Source of the DNA: Acholeplasmataceae bacterium
GTDB lineage: Bacteria > Bacillota_I > Bacilli_A > Acholeplasmatales > Acholeplasmataceae
Assembly: GCA_023230825.1 (NCBI GenBank)
Contig: JALNWO010000016.1
Coordinates: 1-19,562 of the forward strand
Direction of reading: 5' to 3'
Length of the DNA stretch: 19,562 nt
Both the position numbers and the translations under genes were made by a program. Shown piece after piece: positions 1 to 8,337 of the stretch. A model generated the notes under the pieces. The model saw nothing but the letters and a program-made list of their open reading frames with translations, was not told the DNA's origin and did not search any database. Every line of letters begins with the position of its first letter. The first letter of the stretch is position 1.

Positions 1-21
1 GAGGTTGAAATTGGTTTATGA
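1..21 (+). CDS. feoA: C-terminal end of probable FeoA (partial)
   Basis: The first seven codons in frame 1 read EVEIGL followed by TGA at 19-21, and this stop overlaps the feoB ATG (18-20) as ATGA. FeoA proteins are small SH3-like partners of FeoB, usually encoded just upstream and often ending in a short beta strand of the type I-x-V-E. The overlap and position suggest FeoA. Six residues cannot prove it, so the call rests mainly on gene order. Confidence 0.4.
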   Translation, partial: EVEIGL

Positions 22-2000
22 AGATTGCATTAATTGGCAATCAAAACTCGGGCAAGTCAACACTTTTTAATTTATTGACCGGCAGTCACCAAAAAATAGG
101 AAACTGGCCTGGTGTGACAGTGGAAAGAAAAGTCGGACAACTTAGAACAACAACCGATGAACTTATTGACTTACCTGGGATATACTCGTTATCGCCATAT
201 ACATTAGAAGAAGAAATAACGAGAAACTACTTGTTAAATGAACAAGTGGATTTGATTTTAAATATTATTGATACGACTCAACTTGAACGATCACTTTATT
301 TAACGACACAACTACTTGAGTTAGACATCCCCGTGTTAATTGCTTTAAACATGGAAGATGTCGCGATTAAAAGTGGACTTCAAATTGATTATCAATATTT
401 AGAAGAGAAATTAGATACGACGATGATTCGGATTTCTGCTTTAAAGAAAACAGGTATTTTTGAACTTATTCAAACAATTAAGCAGAAAAATTATCGTCAA
501 AATCAATATAAACCATTTTTTGATCACTTTCTTGAGAAAAATTTAGGCGAAACAGAAAAAGAACTTTCTGGCAATCATCGCCGGTTTTATAGTGTGAAGC
601 TATACGAAGAAGATCCTGTTTATGAAGGTTACTTATCAGATCAAATTAAAGCTCAAGTTAAAACGGTTAAAAGTGAGTACCAACTCGATTTAGTTCAAGT
701 GATTGCGGATGAGCGGTATCGTTTCATTGAAATGATGCGCGATGATGCGATTCAATCGAAAAAAGATAAAATGACGATGACCGATAAAATTGACCGCGTC
801 ATTTTAAACCGCTTTTTCGCGATTCCTATCTTTATGGTCATTATGTTTACTGTTTATTATTTAGCTGCTGGACCGGTAGGACAATTTTTAACGGAGTTTG
901 TTGAAGGTGGAGTTGAATCATTTTCAGGATGGTTTGATCAAATCTTACTGAATGCAGGGGCTTCATCATGGTCGAGAAGCCTCGTCATTCAAGGGATCGT
1001 CACGGGTGTTGGCGCCATCCTTGCCTTTTTACCACAACTCATTATTTTACTAATCTTAATCGCGCTCTTAGAAACAACAGGTTATATGAACCGGATTTCC
1101 TTCTTTTTAGACCGTGTATTTCAAAAAGCAGGGTTGTCAGGAAAATCACTCATCCCCTTTATTATCGGAAGTGGGTGTACAGTTCCAGCGATTGTGTCAA
1201 CACGAACGATTAAGGATGAGTCAGAACGACAAATGACGATTTTATTAACGCCTTTTGTACCTTGTAGTGCAAAACTACCGATTATTACTTTGTTTGCAGG
1301 CTATTTTTTTCCAAGTCAAGCTGGTTGGATTAGTGCATCTTTGTATTTTCTTGCGATTGTTGTCATTATCTTTTCAGCCTTTATGATTAAAAAACTTTTT
1401 TATCAAAGTAAGAGTTCGAGTTTCATTTTAGAGTTACCCCCCTATAAACTTCCCCATTTTGGTTATTTAACAAAAGATGTCGGGCGTAAGGTGTGGGCCT
1501 TCATCCAGCAAGCAGGTTCAATTATTTTATTAGCCTCCGTTGTTGTTTGGCTCTTCATTAGTTTTTCTTTCCGTCTTGAATATGGGGTTCCCATTGACCA
1601 ATCGATTTTAGCTGGGATTGGTAAACTCTTTTCCTGGATTTTTTATCCCTTCTTAGGGACAATGAGTTGGGAAGCTACGGTTTCCGCTCTTCAAGGGTTA
1701 GTCGCGAAAGAACAAGTGGTAGCTTCAATGGCAATTATTGGTGGGTATTCAGGAGAAGTGTCATCAGGTAATTTTATTTTCTCCTCACAAGCCTTTCAGT
1801 TTTTCACACCCGCATCAGCGTATGCCTTCATGGTCTTTAATTTATTTAGTGCGCCTTGTTTTGGGGCAATTGGCGCGATGCGAAAAGAATTAGGGAATGC
1901 GAAGAAAATGTGGACAGCGGTCTTCTTCCAAACAGGGATTGCTTGGGTCTTCGCAACCATTATGTTTCAGTTAATCCGTTTAATAGGAGTGATCATATGA
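18..2000 (+). CDS. feoB: Ferrous iron transport protein B
   Basis: FeoB is the membrane permease for Fe(II) uptake, with an N-terminal G domain that regulates transport. The protein has 660 residues, within the usual 650-770 range. G1 is GNQNSGKST (7-15), the G2 threonine lies in GVTVERK (32-38), G3 is DLPG (51-54), G4 is NMED (111-114) and G5 is ISAL (139-142). A helical linker follows, then hydrophobic membrane segments from about residue 266 to the C terminus. The family-typical gate motifs GSGCTVPAIVSTRTI and PFVPCSAKLPII, with their conserved cysteines, are both present. The start ATG overlaps the upstream stop as ATGA, and the stop overlaps the next small gene the same way, so feoA-feoB-small gene form one translationally coupled operon. 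No truncation or frameshift was seen. Confidence 0.95.
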   Translation: MKIALIGNQNSGKSTLFNLLTGSHQKIGNWPGVTVERKVGQLRTTTDELIDLPGIYSLSPYTLEEEITRNYLLNEQVDLILNIIDTTQLERSLYLTTQLLELDIPVLIALNMEDVAIKSGLQIDYQYLEEKLDTTMIRISALKKTGIFELIQTIKQKNYRQNQYKPFFDHFLEKNLGETEKELSGNHRRFYSVKLYEEDPVYEGYLSDQIKAQVKTVKSEYQLDLVQVIADERYRFIEMMRDDAIQSKKDKMTMTDKIDRVILNRFFAIPIFMVIMFTVYYLAAGPVGQFLTEFVEGGVESFSGWFDQILLNAGASSWSRSLVIQGIVTGVGAILAFLPQLIILLILIALLETTGYMNRISFFLDRVFQKAGLSGKSLIPFIIGSGCTVPAIVSTRTIKDESERQMTILLTPFVPCSAKLPIITLFAGYFFPSQAGWISASLYFLAIVVIIFSAFMIKKLFYQSKSSSFILELPPYKLPHFGYLTKDVGRKVWAFIQQAGSIILLASVVVWLFISFSFRLEYGVPIDQSILAGIGKLFSWIFYPFLGTMSWEATVSALQGLVAKEQVVASMAIIGGYSGEVSSGNFIFSSQAFQFFTPASAYAFMVFNLFSAPCFGAIGAMRKELGNAKKMWTAVFFQTGIAWVFATIMFQLIRLIGVII

Positions 2001-2113
2001 CGTTGATGGATATTATTATTTTAGGAAGCGTTGGCTTAATTGTCGGTGCTATCGTGTTTTCCCTCATTAAAAACCGGGCAAAATCATCGTGTGATGTTTG
2101 TCCCTATCGCTAA
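1997..2113 (+). CDS. FeoB-associated Cys-rich membrane protein
   Basis: This 38-residue protein begins at an ATG overlapping the feoB stop (ATGA), with AGGAG at 1985-1989 seven bases upstream. It has one hydrophobic helix (about residues 5-23), a basic patch (KNRAK) and a terminal CDVCPYR with two cysteines. The layout matches the small FeoB-associated Cys-rich membrane proteins that follow feoB in many Firmicutes. Their exact role is unclear; they are thought to help FeoB or bind metal. A longer reading from 1856 would start inside feoB without a ribosome site and is unlikely. A terminator follows directly. Confidence 0.8.
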   Translation: MTLMDIIILGSVGLIVGAIVFSLIKNRAKSSCDVCPYR

Positions 2114-2120
2114 TAAAAAG

Positions 2121-2154
2121 AAGCTCAGTGCGTGTCGCTGAGCTTTCTTTTTTT
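2121..2154 (+). terminator. Rho-independent terminator of the feo operon
   Basis: The arms AAGCTCAG (2121-2128) and CTGAGCTT (2138-2145) form an 8-bp stem with a 9-nt loop, followed by a run of T to 2154. It lies 7 nt after the stop of the last feo gene. Confidence 0.9.
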
Positions 2155-2175
2155 AAATTCGAAACGAACAAATTA

Positions 2176-2205
2176 TTTATAATTAGGATAGTTTATAATT
2201 AGGAT
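2176..2205. repeat. Tandem 14-bp direct repeat, 16-bp period
   Basis: TTTATAATTAGGAT occurs at 2176-2189 and again, identically, at 2192-2205. It lies between the feo terminator and the pdh promoter. Each unit contains TATAAT, and a third TATAAT follows at 2209-2214. It could be a regulator site or simply AT-rich spacer; no function can be assigned. Confidence 0.6.
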
Positions 2206-2288
2206 TTGTATAATAAAGAACTGTCTTTCTTTTCTTTAAAAACTTCTTAGATTGATTATAAACAAGCCTGATAAGTGGTGCATAACTT

Positions 2289-2317
2289 TTGTAATAAAAG
2301 GGGGGCTCACGTATAAT
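2289..2317 (+). promoter_or_regulatory. Promoter of the pyruvate dehydrogenase operon
   Basis: A perfect -10 TATAAT (2312-2317) is preceded at a 17-bp spacing by TTGTAA (2289-2294), four of six matches to the -35 consensus. Transcription would begin near 2324, just before the AAGGAGGG ribosome site at 2328-2335, giving a very short leader. Confidence 0.75.
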
Positions 2318-2342
2318 AAGCATGGATAAGGAGGGCGATGAC

Positions 2343-3428
2343 ATGTTATTTAGCAAATATGATCCGCTGAAGAAAAAACAACTACAAATTCTCAATGAAA
2401 AAGGCGAAATTGTCAATAAAGAATTAGAGCCTAAGTTAGATAAAGAGACCCTGGTTAAAATGTATAAACAGGCTGTTTTAGGTCGTGTCGCAGATATTAA
2501 AGCGTTACAATATCAAAGACAAGGAAGAATGTTGACCTATGCGCCAAACCGTGGTCACGAAGCTGCTCAAATAGGGACGGCTGCAGCGATGGCAGAACAG
2601 GATTGGTATATTCCTGGATTTAGAGATTTCTACGCGATGTTATATCGTGGTGTAACACTCGAACAAATTTATTTATACTGGTATGGTAATGAATGGGGCA
2701 GCCATTTTGACGAAGGTGTCAGAGTTACCCCAGTGAACGTCATTATTGGTTCACAAATTAACCATGCATCAGGGATTGCTTATGCATCTAAATTAATGAA
2801 AAAGAATGAAGTTGCGGTAACCGCCATCGGTGATGGGGGAACCTCGCATGGTGAATTTTACGAAGGGATGAACTTCGCAGGTGTCTTTAACTTGCCACTT
2901 GTTACGCTCGTTCAAAATAACCAATATGCAATTTCAACACCAAGAGCAAAAGCAACCAAAGCTGAAACACTTGCCCAAAAAGCAGTGGCTTTTGGAATTC
3001 CAGGAATTCAAGTCGATGGCAATGATATTTTAGCTGTTTACGTCGCTATGAAAGAAGCGATGGAACATGCACGTAGTGGGAAAGGTCCGGTTTTAGTTGA
3101 AGCTGTTACTTACCGCTTAGGGCCCCACACGACATCTGACGACCCAACCCTTTATCGTGAAGATAGCGAAGTCGAAATTTGGGAGAAAAAAGACCCCATG
3201 ATTCGCTTTAAGAAATATATGATTGATAAAGGTTATTGGACTGAAGAAGAACAAAAAGCGTATGAAGAAGAAAGCGATAACTATGTTGGTGAAGTCTTTA
3301 GAAAAGTAGAAGCAACCGGTGAAGCTGAATTGTTAGACGTCTTTAAATACACATATGAAGAAATGACCCCTCAATTAATTGAACAATATGAAACACATAA
3401 GAAATTTCTTGAAAAAGGAGGCAAATAA
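2343..3428 (+). CDS. pdhA: Pyruvate dehydrogenase E1 component, alpha subunit
   Basis: E1alpha and E1beta together decarboxylate pyruvate with thiamine diphosphate and reductively acetylate the lipoyl group of E2. The ThDP/Mg motif runs from GDGGTSHGEF (163-172) to QNNQYAIS (191-198). The N-terminal RGHEAAQIG (70-78) and the late RLGPHTTSDDPTLYR are typical of bacterial E1alpha. The chosen ATG at 2343 sits 7 nt after AAGGAGGG, giving 361 residues. An in-frame ATG at 2322 lies upstream of that ribosome site and within the expected transcription start region, so it is rejected. The E1alpha-E1beta-E2-E3 gene order is the classic pdh operon. A branched-chain 2-oxoacid or acetoin complex is a less likely alternative. 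Confidence 0.92.
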   Translation: MLFSKYDPLKKKQLQILNEKGEIVNKELEPKLDKETLVKMYKQAVLGRVADIKALQYQRQGRMLTYAPNRGHEAAQIGTAAAMAEQDWYIPGFRDFYAMLYRGVTLEQIYLYWYGNEWGSHFDEGVRVTPVNVIIGSQINHASGIAYASKLMKKNEVAVTAIGDGGTSHGEFYEGMNFAGVFNLPLVTLVQNNQYAISTPRAKATKAETLAQKAVAFGIPGIQVDGNDILAVYVAMKEAMEHARSGKGPVLVEAVTYRLGPHTTSDDPTLYREDSEVEIWEKKDPMIRFKKYMIDKGYWTEEEQKAYEEESDNYVGEVFRKVEATGEAELLDVFKYTYEEMTPQLIEQYETHKKFLEKGGK

Positions 3429-3430
3429 AA

Positions 3431-4408
3431 ATGGCAGTTATTAACTTATTAACCGCGATAAACCAAGCACTAGACCAAAAAATGGCTGAAGATCCAACCG
3501 TTATCGTTTATGGTGAGGATGCTGGTTATGAAGGTGGCGTTTTCCGCGTGACCGCTGGTCTCCAAAAGAAATACGGTGAAGAACGTGTCTTTGATACCCC
3601 CATCTCTGAAGCTGCGATTACTGGTAACGCAGTCGGGATGGCAATCAATGGACTTCGTCCTGTTGCCGAAATTCAGTTTGATGGTTTCGTTTTCGCTGGC
3701 TACACCGAAATCGTAACCCATATGGCAAGATATCGTAACCGCTCTCGTGGCCGTTATGGTTTGCCGATTGTTGTTCGTTTTCCTGTTGGTGGTGGGATTC
3801 GTGCTTTAGAACACCACAGTGAATCATTAGAAACTTTCATGGGCCATATTCCTGGGTTAAAAGTTGTGATTCCTTCAACACCTTATGATGCGAAGGGATT
3901 ACTCATTTCTGCAATTGAAGATCCAGATCCAGTCATTTATATGGAACCAAAACGAATTTATCGTTCTGGTAAACAAGAAGTACCTGAAGAAATTTACCGA
4001 ATTCCGATTGGAAAAGCTAAAGTTGTTCAACCAGGCTCTGACATTACTGTCGTTGCTTGGGGTGCGATGGTTCGGGAAGCTGAAAAAGCAATTAAATTAT
4101 TAGAAAATGAAAACATCAGTGTTGAGTTAATCGATCTTCGGACGATTAATCCAATCGATGAGGAAGCGATTATTCAATCCGTCCAAAAGACAGGCCGTTT
4201 CTTGGTTGTCCAAGAAGCTGTTAAAACTTATGGACCAGGAGCTGAACTCATGTCACTGGTAAACGAAAAGGCGTTCTTATACTTAGAAGCACCACCTACA
4301 AGAGTTACAGGATTTGATATTACTGTTCCTCTAGCACGTGGCGAAATGCATCATTTCGTTCAACCAGAAAGAATTGCGGCGGAAATTAAAAAAGTCGTTC
4401 GCTTTTAA
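3431..4408 (+). CDS. pdhB: Pyruvate dehydrogenase E1 component, beta subunit
   Basis: This is the partner of the upstream alpha subunit in the alpha2beta2 E1 enzyme. The 325-residue length is standard. Family signatures include [14 protein letters not shown] near residues 28-41, [17 protein letters not shown], and [17 protein letters not shown] with the conserved double histidine. The C-terminal transketolase-like half has [11 protein letters not shown] and [13 protein letters not shown]. The gene starts 2 nt after the pdhA stop. Its AAAGGAGG ribosome site (3415-3422) lies inside the end of pdhA, so the two subunits should be made in step. Confidence 0.93.
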   Translation: MAVINLLTAINQALDQKMAEDPTVIVYGEDAGYEGGVFRVTAGLQKKYGEERVFDTPISEAAITGNAVGMAINGLRPVAEIQFDGFVFAGYTEIVTHMARYRNRSRGRYGLPIVVRFPVGGGIRALEHHSESLETFMGHIPGLKVVIPSTPYDAKGLLISAIEDPDPVIYMEPKRIYRSGKQEVPEEIYRIPIGKAKVVQPGSDITVVAWGAMVREAEKAIKLLENENISVELIDLRTINPIDEEAIIQSVQKTGRFLVVQEAVKTYGPGAELMSLVNEKAFLYLEAPPTRVTGFDITVPLARGEMHHFVQPERIAAEIKKVVRF

Positions 4409-4422
4409 GGAGGTTTACCTAT

Positions 4423-5676
4423 ATGTATGATCATAAATTTACGGATATTGGTGAAGGTCTTCACGAAGGCGTCATTTTAAAATGGAATGTTAAAGTCGGC
4501 GATAAAGTGAAAGAAGGCGACACCGTTGTCGTTGTTGAAACAGATAAAGTAAACGCTGAAATTCCCGCACCAGTGACTGGTGTTGTCGCGAAATTAGGCG
4601 TTGAAGAAGGTGAAACAATCCACGTTGGCGAAACGCTCATTATTATCGATGATGGTAGTGGTGGTGAGTTACCAAAAGAAGAAGAAAAAGCAACTGTTGC
4701 TGAAGATGAACCCCAAGGTGTTATCGGTGAAATCGAAGTATCTTCTGAAGTCATGGCTTCATCAACAGAAGTTCATGAAACAGCTCAACCTGAACAACCC
4801 CGCCGAGCACTTGCGACTCCTGTCGCAAGAAAACTTGCGAAAGATTTAGGCGTTGATATTCAAACGGTTAAAGGAACAGGCGAAAATGGTCGTGTTTTAA
4901 AAGATGACATTCGTCAAGCAGCTGAGTCTTCACAAGCTCCAAGCTTTGTCGCACCTAAGGTGAAAGTTTCAACTCAAGGCGATGTTGAACTTGTTAAGAT
5001 TACGAAACTAAGACAAGCCATCGTTCGCGGCATGACTGTTTCTAAACAAATCATTCCTCATACGGTATTAATGGATGAAGTTGTTGTTGATAAACTTGTT
5101 GATTTAAGAACAAGATTAAAAGAACAAGCTGCAGCTCAAAATATTAAGTTAACTTATATGGCCTTTATTTATAAGGCAACACTCATTGCTCTTAAAAAAT
5201 ATCCTTGGTTTAACGCAAGTTTTGACCAAGAAAATGAACAAATGGTCTTAAAGAATTACTACAATATTGGGATGGCTGTGGATACCCCTGATGGTTTGAT
5301 TGTTCCTAATATTAAAGATGTTGACCATAAGAGCATTTTAGAGTTGGCTCGAGAAATCCGCGAAGTCGCTGACTTAACGATTGAACGAAAAATTCAACTC
5401 GCACAACTTCAAGATACAACCTTTACCATTACGAACTTTGGTGCTGCCAATGTAGCATACGGTACCCCAATTATTAATCATCCAGAAGTGGGTATTTTAG
5501 GAATTGGAAAGATTGCTCAAAAGGCAGTTGTTGAAGACAATGAAATTAAAATTAGATATGTGTTACCCCTCTCACTCGCAGTCGATCACCGTGTGATTGA
5601 TGGAGCAGATGCAGGCCGCTTCTTAAATGAAATTAAGGCTTTATTATCTGAACCAATGATGTTATTATTAAATTGA
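4423..5676 (+). CDS. pdhC: Dihydrolipoamide acetyltransferase E2
   Basis: E2 is the core of the complex and transfers acetyl from its lipoyl arm to CoA. There is a single lipoyl domain (about 1-77) with the lipoylated lysine in ETDKVN (Lys42), and an acidic, Ala/Glu-rich linker. The peripheral-subunit-binding domain (about 127-167) contains [19 protein letters not shown]. The catalytic domain (about 185-417) ends with [11 protein letters not shown], giving catalytic His389 and Asp393. The 417-residue length fits a one-lipoyl-domain E2. AAGGAGG at 4407-4413 is fused to the pdhB stop and 9 nt from the start. The gene ends in TGA, directly followed by the lpdA ribosome site, which supports TGA as a true stop. 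Confidence 0.93.
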   Translation: MYDHKFTDIGEGLHEGVILKWNVKVGDKVKEGDTVVVVETDKVNAEIPAPVTGVVAKLGVEEGETIHVGETLIIIDDGSGGELPKEEEKATVAEDEPQGVIGEIEVSSEVMASSTEVHETAQPEQPRRALATPVARKLAKDLGVDIQTVKGTGENGRVLKDDIRQAAESSQAPSFVAPKVKVSTQGDVELVKITKLRQAIVRGMTVSKQIIPHTVLMDEVVVDKLVDLRTRLKEQAAAQNIKLTYMAFIYKATLIALKKYPWFNASFDQENEQMVLKNYYNIGMAVDTPDGLIVPNIKDVDHKSILELAREIREVADLTIERKIQLAQLQDTTFTITNFGAANVAYGTPIINHPEVGILGIGKIAQKAVVEDNEIKIRYVLPLSLAVDHRVIDGADAGRFLNEIKALLSEPMMLLLN

Positions 5677-5685
5677 GGTGGAAAC

Positions 5686-7056
5686 ATGAAAAATTATGAT
5701 GTCGTTATTGTCGGCGGTGGACCCGGTGGTTATGTCGCTGCGATTAAGGCTGGTCAAAAGCAATTAAAGGTTGCGTTAATCGAAGCTGAAGTCGTCGGTG
5801 GAGTTTGTTTAAACCACGGGTGTATCCCAACAAAAACACTATTAAAAAGTGCGAAAGTGTATCAAACCATCAAACAAGCCAAAGCGTTTGGAATTACCGT
5901 TGATGGTGAAATCAGCTATAACTGGGCTGAAATGATGAAAAGAAAGAATGGCGTTGTTAGACGATTAACAACGGGTGTTGCAGGACTTTTAAAAAAGAAT
6001 GGTGTCGATGTTTACCAAGGTTTTGGTGAAGTCATCGATCCAGAAACTGTTAAAGTTGGCAACGAAACCCTTAAGGCTAAACATTTGATTATCGCAACGG
6101 GTGCATCACCCATTGTACCTCCAATTATGGGGCTGAAAGAAGCATATGAAAAAGGGTTTGCGAAAACCTCAAGAGAGATGCTTCAAATTGAAGAAGTTCC
6201 TCAAGAATTAGTCATTATTGGTGGTGGTGTCATTGGTGTTGAATTCGCAACCATTTTTAACCAACTGGGATCGAATGTAACGATTATTGAAATGCAAGAC
6301 GGTGTCTTACCAATGATGGATGAAGACGTTCGGGTTGCATATGCGAAGATTTTAAAACGCGATGGTATTGTTGTTCATGCAAAGGCCGAAGTAAAAGCTG
6401 TTAAAGGCGATAAGGTTGTTTATCATATCGACGGTAAAGATGTCGAGATTAAAGCTGATAGTATTTTAGTCAGTGTCGGCATGCGTGCCAACACAAAAGG
6501 CCTAGAAAAACTTGAACTCAAACTTGAGCGTGGTGCTGTAGTGACTGATGATCAATTGCGAACAAATATCAAAAATGTTTATGCGATTGGTGATGTGAAC
6601 GGCAAATATATGCTTGCCCACGTTGCTTCACACGAAGGCATTGTTGCTATTGAAAACATTTTAGGCAACGAAAAGAAAATGCATTATGACCGGATGCCAA
6701 GTGCTGTTTACGGTTCACCAGAAATTGGTGCTGTTGGTAAAACAGAAAAAGAATTAAAAGAACAAGGTATTCCTTATAAAGTTTCAACCTTCCCACTCAT
6801 GGCAAGCGGTAAAGCGTTAGCCGATAATGAGAAAGACGGATTCGTTAAACTCTTAGTGGGTGAGAAATATCAAGAGATCTTAGGCGCACATATATTATCA
6901 TATAACGCGTCTGACTTAATTGCCGAACTCGGTGTCACAATGGAACTTGAAGGAACAACCGCAGAAATTGCGAATACCGTTCATGCTCACCCGACCCTTT
7001 CTGAAATTATTATGGAAGCGGCATTGGGCGCCATTGACAAACCCATTCACTTATAA
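5686..7056 (+). CDS. lpdA: Dihydrolipoamide dehydrogenase E3
   Basis: E3 is a flavoprotein that reoxidises the dihydrolipoyl group of E2 and reduces NAD+. The FAD-binding motif VGGGPGGYVAA (9-19) and the redox-active disulfide CLNHGC (Cys41, Cys46) are present. The NAD-binding GGGVIGVEFA lies mid-protein, the second FAD motif appears as YAIGDVNG, and the C-terminal HAHPTLSE carries the catalytic His-Glu pair. The 456-residue length is normal. There is no fused lipoyl domain, which some mycoplasma-related E3 proteins have. It is the last gene of the operon, with the pdhC stop overlapping its GAGGTGG ribosome site, and a strong terminator follows. Confidence 0.95.
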   Translation: MKNYDVVIVGGGPGGYVAAIKAGQKQLKVALIEAEVVGGVCLNHGCIPTKTLLKSAKVYQTIKQAKAFGITVDGEISYNWAEMMKRKNGVVRRLTTGVAGLLKKNGVDVYQGFGEVIDPETVKVGNETLKAKHLIIATGASPIVPPIMGLKEAYEKGFAKTSREMLQIEEVPQELVIIGGGVIGVEFATIFNQLGSNVTIIEMQDGVLPMMDEDVRVAYAKILKRDGIVVHAKAEVKAVKGDKVVYHIDGKDVEIKADSILVSVGMRANTKGLEKLELKLERGAVVTDDQLRTNIKNVYAIGDVNGKYMLAHVASHEGIVAIENILGNEKKMHYDRMPSAVYGSPEIGAVGKTEKELKEQGIPYKVSTFPLMASGKALADNEKDGFVKLLVGEKYQEILGAHILSYNASDLIAELGVTMELEGTTAEIANTVHAHPTLSEIIMEAALGAIDKPIHL

Positions 7057-7070
7057 AAAATTAAAGAGAA

Positions 7071-7104
7071 AAAGAATTCATTCGCGGTAATGAATTCTTT
7101 TTTT
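7071..7104 (+). terminator. Rho-independent terminator of the pdh operon
   Basis: AAAGAATTCATT (7071-7082) pairs perfectly with AATGAATTCTTT (7089-7100) around a 6-nt loop, and the T run extends to 7104. It begins 15 nt after the lpdA stop. Confidence 0.93.
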
Positions 7105-7120
7105 GTTGTAAATGGTTCTA

Positions 7121-7149
7121 TTGCAAAAAAAGGCTTTTCTATGTAAAAT
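7121..7149 (+). promoter_or_regulatory. Promoter of the lipid kinase / tRNA-Thr unit
   Basis: TTGCAA (7121-7126) and TAAAAT (7144-7149) are separated by exactly 17 bp, immediately downstream of the pdh terminator. No other promoter-like pair was seen before the tRNA, so this one probably serves both the kinase gene and the tRNA. Confidence 0.6.
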
Positions 7150-7209
7150 AGGACTATACAAAATGCCGATTCATTTCTGAATGACTAAATTCAAAAAGGA
7201 GTGTTAAAA

Positions 7210-8109
7210 GTGAAGTATTTGTTGATGTATAATCCTGTTAGCGGGAAAGCTAAATTTCATCAAAAACTTGAACTGATCAAAACTTTTTTTAATGAGCATC
7301 ATTTAGAACTGGACATTTATGAATCTAAAAGACCACGTGACTTAGAGCAAGTCGCTTTTGAGCGTGCCAAGATGTATGATGTCTTTTTAGTTGCGGGTGG
7401 TGATGGCACGATTAATGAAGTTGTAAATGGGATGATGAAATCCAATATCAGACCTAAATTAGGTGTATTACCAACAGGGACAGCAAATGATATCGCCGCT
7501 ATTTTTGGGATGTCGAAAAACATTCGGAAAGCCCTAAAAAGAATCATTGAATTAGAACCAGTAAAAATAGATGTGAATCAAGTAAATGACACGTATTTCA
7601 TTTATACCACTTCATGTGGCATGTTATCAAAAATCAGCTATGATGTCTCAAGAAGAAGAATTCGTAAATATGGTTACTTAGCCTATGTATTTGCGGGTAT
7701 GAGAGATTTAATTGTTGATTACAATTTTCCATTAAAAATTTATTATAATAACACCCTTTTAGAAACAGATGCCATGATGGTTTTAGGGCTATCAACGAAT
7801 CGTGTTGGCGGCATTCGTTTATTTAACTTCTCTAAAAATAAACTAAATGATGGTCTTTTTGAACTTCGAATTTTTACGAGAGTCCGTCTTTTTAGACGTT
7901 TGCGGATTTTATCATCGTTTATCCGCGGCGGGATAAAACTGAAAGAAGACTATCATTTAGCAAGTGGTCATTTTAAGATTGAAACCAATCCTGATGTGAT
8001 GTGGAATGCAGATGGCGAATCAGCAACCAAAGGGAATGTCGTTATTCAAACACATCAAGAAGCACTGAACGTTTTTATGACATCAAAAAATAGAAAAAAA
8101 TATTTATAA
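7210..8109 (+). CDS. Diacylglycerol kinase family lipid kinase
   Basis: This soluble, membrane-associated lipid kinase of the DagK/YegS type phosphorylates diacylglycerol or a related lipid, recycling it to phosphatidic acid. Near the N terminus YNPVSGKAKF (7-16) is the family opening motif. The nucleotide-binding GGDGTINEVVNG (63-74) and LPTGTANDIA (87-96) are intact. The C-terminal half is a beta-rich domain with NADGE near residue 270. The start is taken as GTG 7210, 8 nt after GGAG (7198-7201). An upstream in-frame GTG at 7201 overlaps that ribosome site and is unlikely. The protein has 299 residues, a normal length. The substrate is not defined by the sequence. The gene runs to within 3 nt of a tRNA. 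Confidence 0.88.
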   Translation: MKYLLMYNPVSGKAKFHQKLELIKTFFNEHHLELDIYESKRPRDLEQVAFERAKMYDVFLVAGGDGTINEVVNGMMKSNIRPKLGVLPTGTANDIAAIFGMSKNIRKALKRIIELEPVKIDVNQVNDTYFIYTTSCGMLSKISYDVSRRRIRKYGYLAYVFAGMRDLIVDYNFPLKIYYNNTLLETDAMMVLGLSTNRVGGIRLFNFSKNKLNDGLFELRIFTRVRLFRRLRILSSFIRGGIKLKEDYHLASGHFKIETNPDVMWNADGESATKGNVVIQTHQEALNVFMTSKNRKKYL

Positions 8110-8112
8110 GAA

Positions 8113-8188
8113 GCCGAAATAGCTCAGTTGGTAGAGCAGCTGTCTCGTAATCAGCAGGTCGCAGGTTCGAGTCCTGTTTTCAGCACCA
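8113..8188 (+). tRNA. tRNA-Thr (anticodon CGU)
   Basis: The 76 nt fold as a full cloverleaf with an encoded 3' CCA (8186-8188). There is a 7-bp acceptor stem, a GCTC/GAGC D stem, anticodon loop CTCGTAA giving anticodon CGT, a 5-nt variable loop and a GCAGG/CCTGT T stem with loop TTCGAGT. It reads ACG codons. G1-C72, C2-G71 and the GU at anticodon positions 35-36 fit threonine identity. Two non-pairs stand out: C3 opposite A70 in the acceptor stem and U31 opposite U39 closing the anticodon loop, plus a G-U pair at the end of the T stem. The gene lies 3 nt after the kinase stop, with no promoter of its own visible. Confidence 0.9.
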
Positions 8189-8195
8189 AATTAGA

Positions 8196-8276
8196 TTGAA
8201 CTTACCCCCAAAACTTGGATTTATAATACAAAAAAGTATTATTAAGATGAGTACGGGGGTATTTTTATAAGTTTAA
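8196..8276. repeat. Nested inverted-repeat element, possible insertion remnant or terminator
   Basis: TTGAACTTA (8196-8204) and TAAGTTTAA (8268-8276) are imperfect inverted ends, pairing at nine positions with one G-T. Inside them CCCCC (8205-8209) faces GGGGG (8255-8259), and a central hairpin ATAATAC/GTATTAT (8223-8229, 8236-8242) has an A6 loop. The left side, with ACCCCCAAAACTTGG, recalls the ends of IS3-family elements, but no transposase is present. GGGGGTATTTTTA could also act as the end of a long-loop terminator for the kinase/tRNA transcript. The element itself is visible in the sequence; its origin is inference. Confidence 0.45.
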
Positions 8277-8313
8277 CTCCAAAAACAGTGGACAAAGCCA
8301 GTGTTTTTGGAGT
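8276..8313. promoter_or_regulatory. Palindromic 38-bp element over the ATPase promoter (copy 1)
   Basis: ACTCCAAAAACA (8276-8287) and TGTTTTTGGAGT (8302-8313) are perfect 12-bp inverted arms. After one mismatch three further pairs form (TGG/CCA), leaving a 6-nt loop. The candidate -35 box lies in the centre and the last base of the right arm is the first base of the -10 TATAAT. A protein bound here would control the promoter directly, so an autoregulatory operator is the simplest reading. A related 38-bp copy occurs at 9594-9631. Confidence 0.65.
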
Positions 8314-8318
8314 ATAAT
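8289..8318 (+). promoter_or_regulatory. Promoter of the AAA_14 ATPase gene
   Basis: TGGACA (8289-8294) and a perfect TATAAT (8313-8318) are separated by 18 bp. Transcription should begin around 8325, right at the GGAGG ribosome site (8325-8329), leaving almost no leader. Confidence 0.65.
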
Positions 8319-8337
8319 ATATTTGGAGGCGAATAAA

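Noticed and set aside
3470..3827. Antisense reading frames inside pdhB and similar ones elsewhere on the - strand
   Set aside because: They lie opposite strongly conserved genes, have no ribosome sites and give sequences without recognisable domains.
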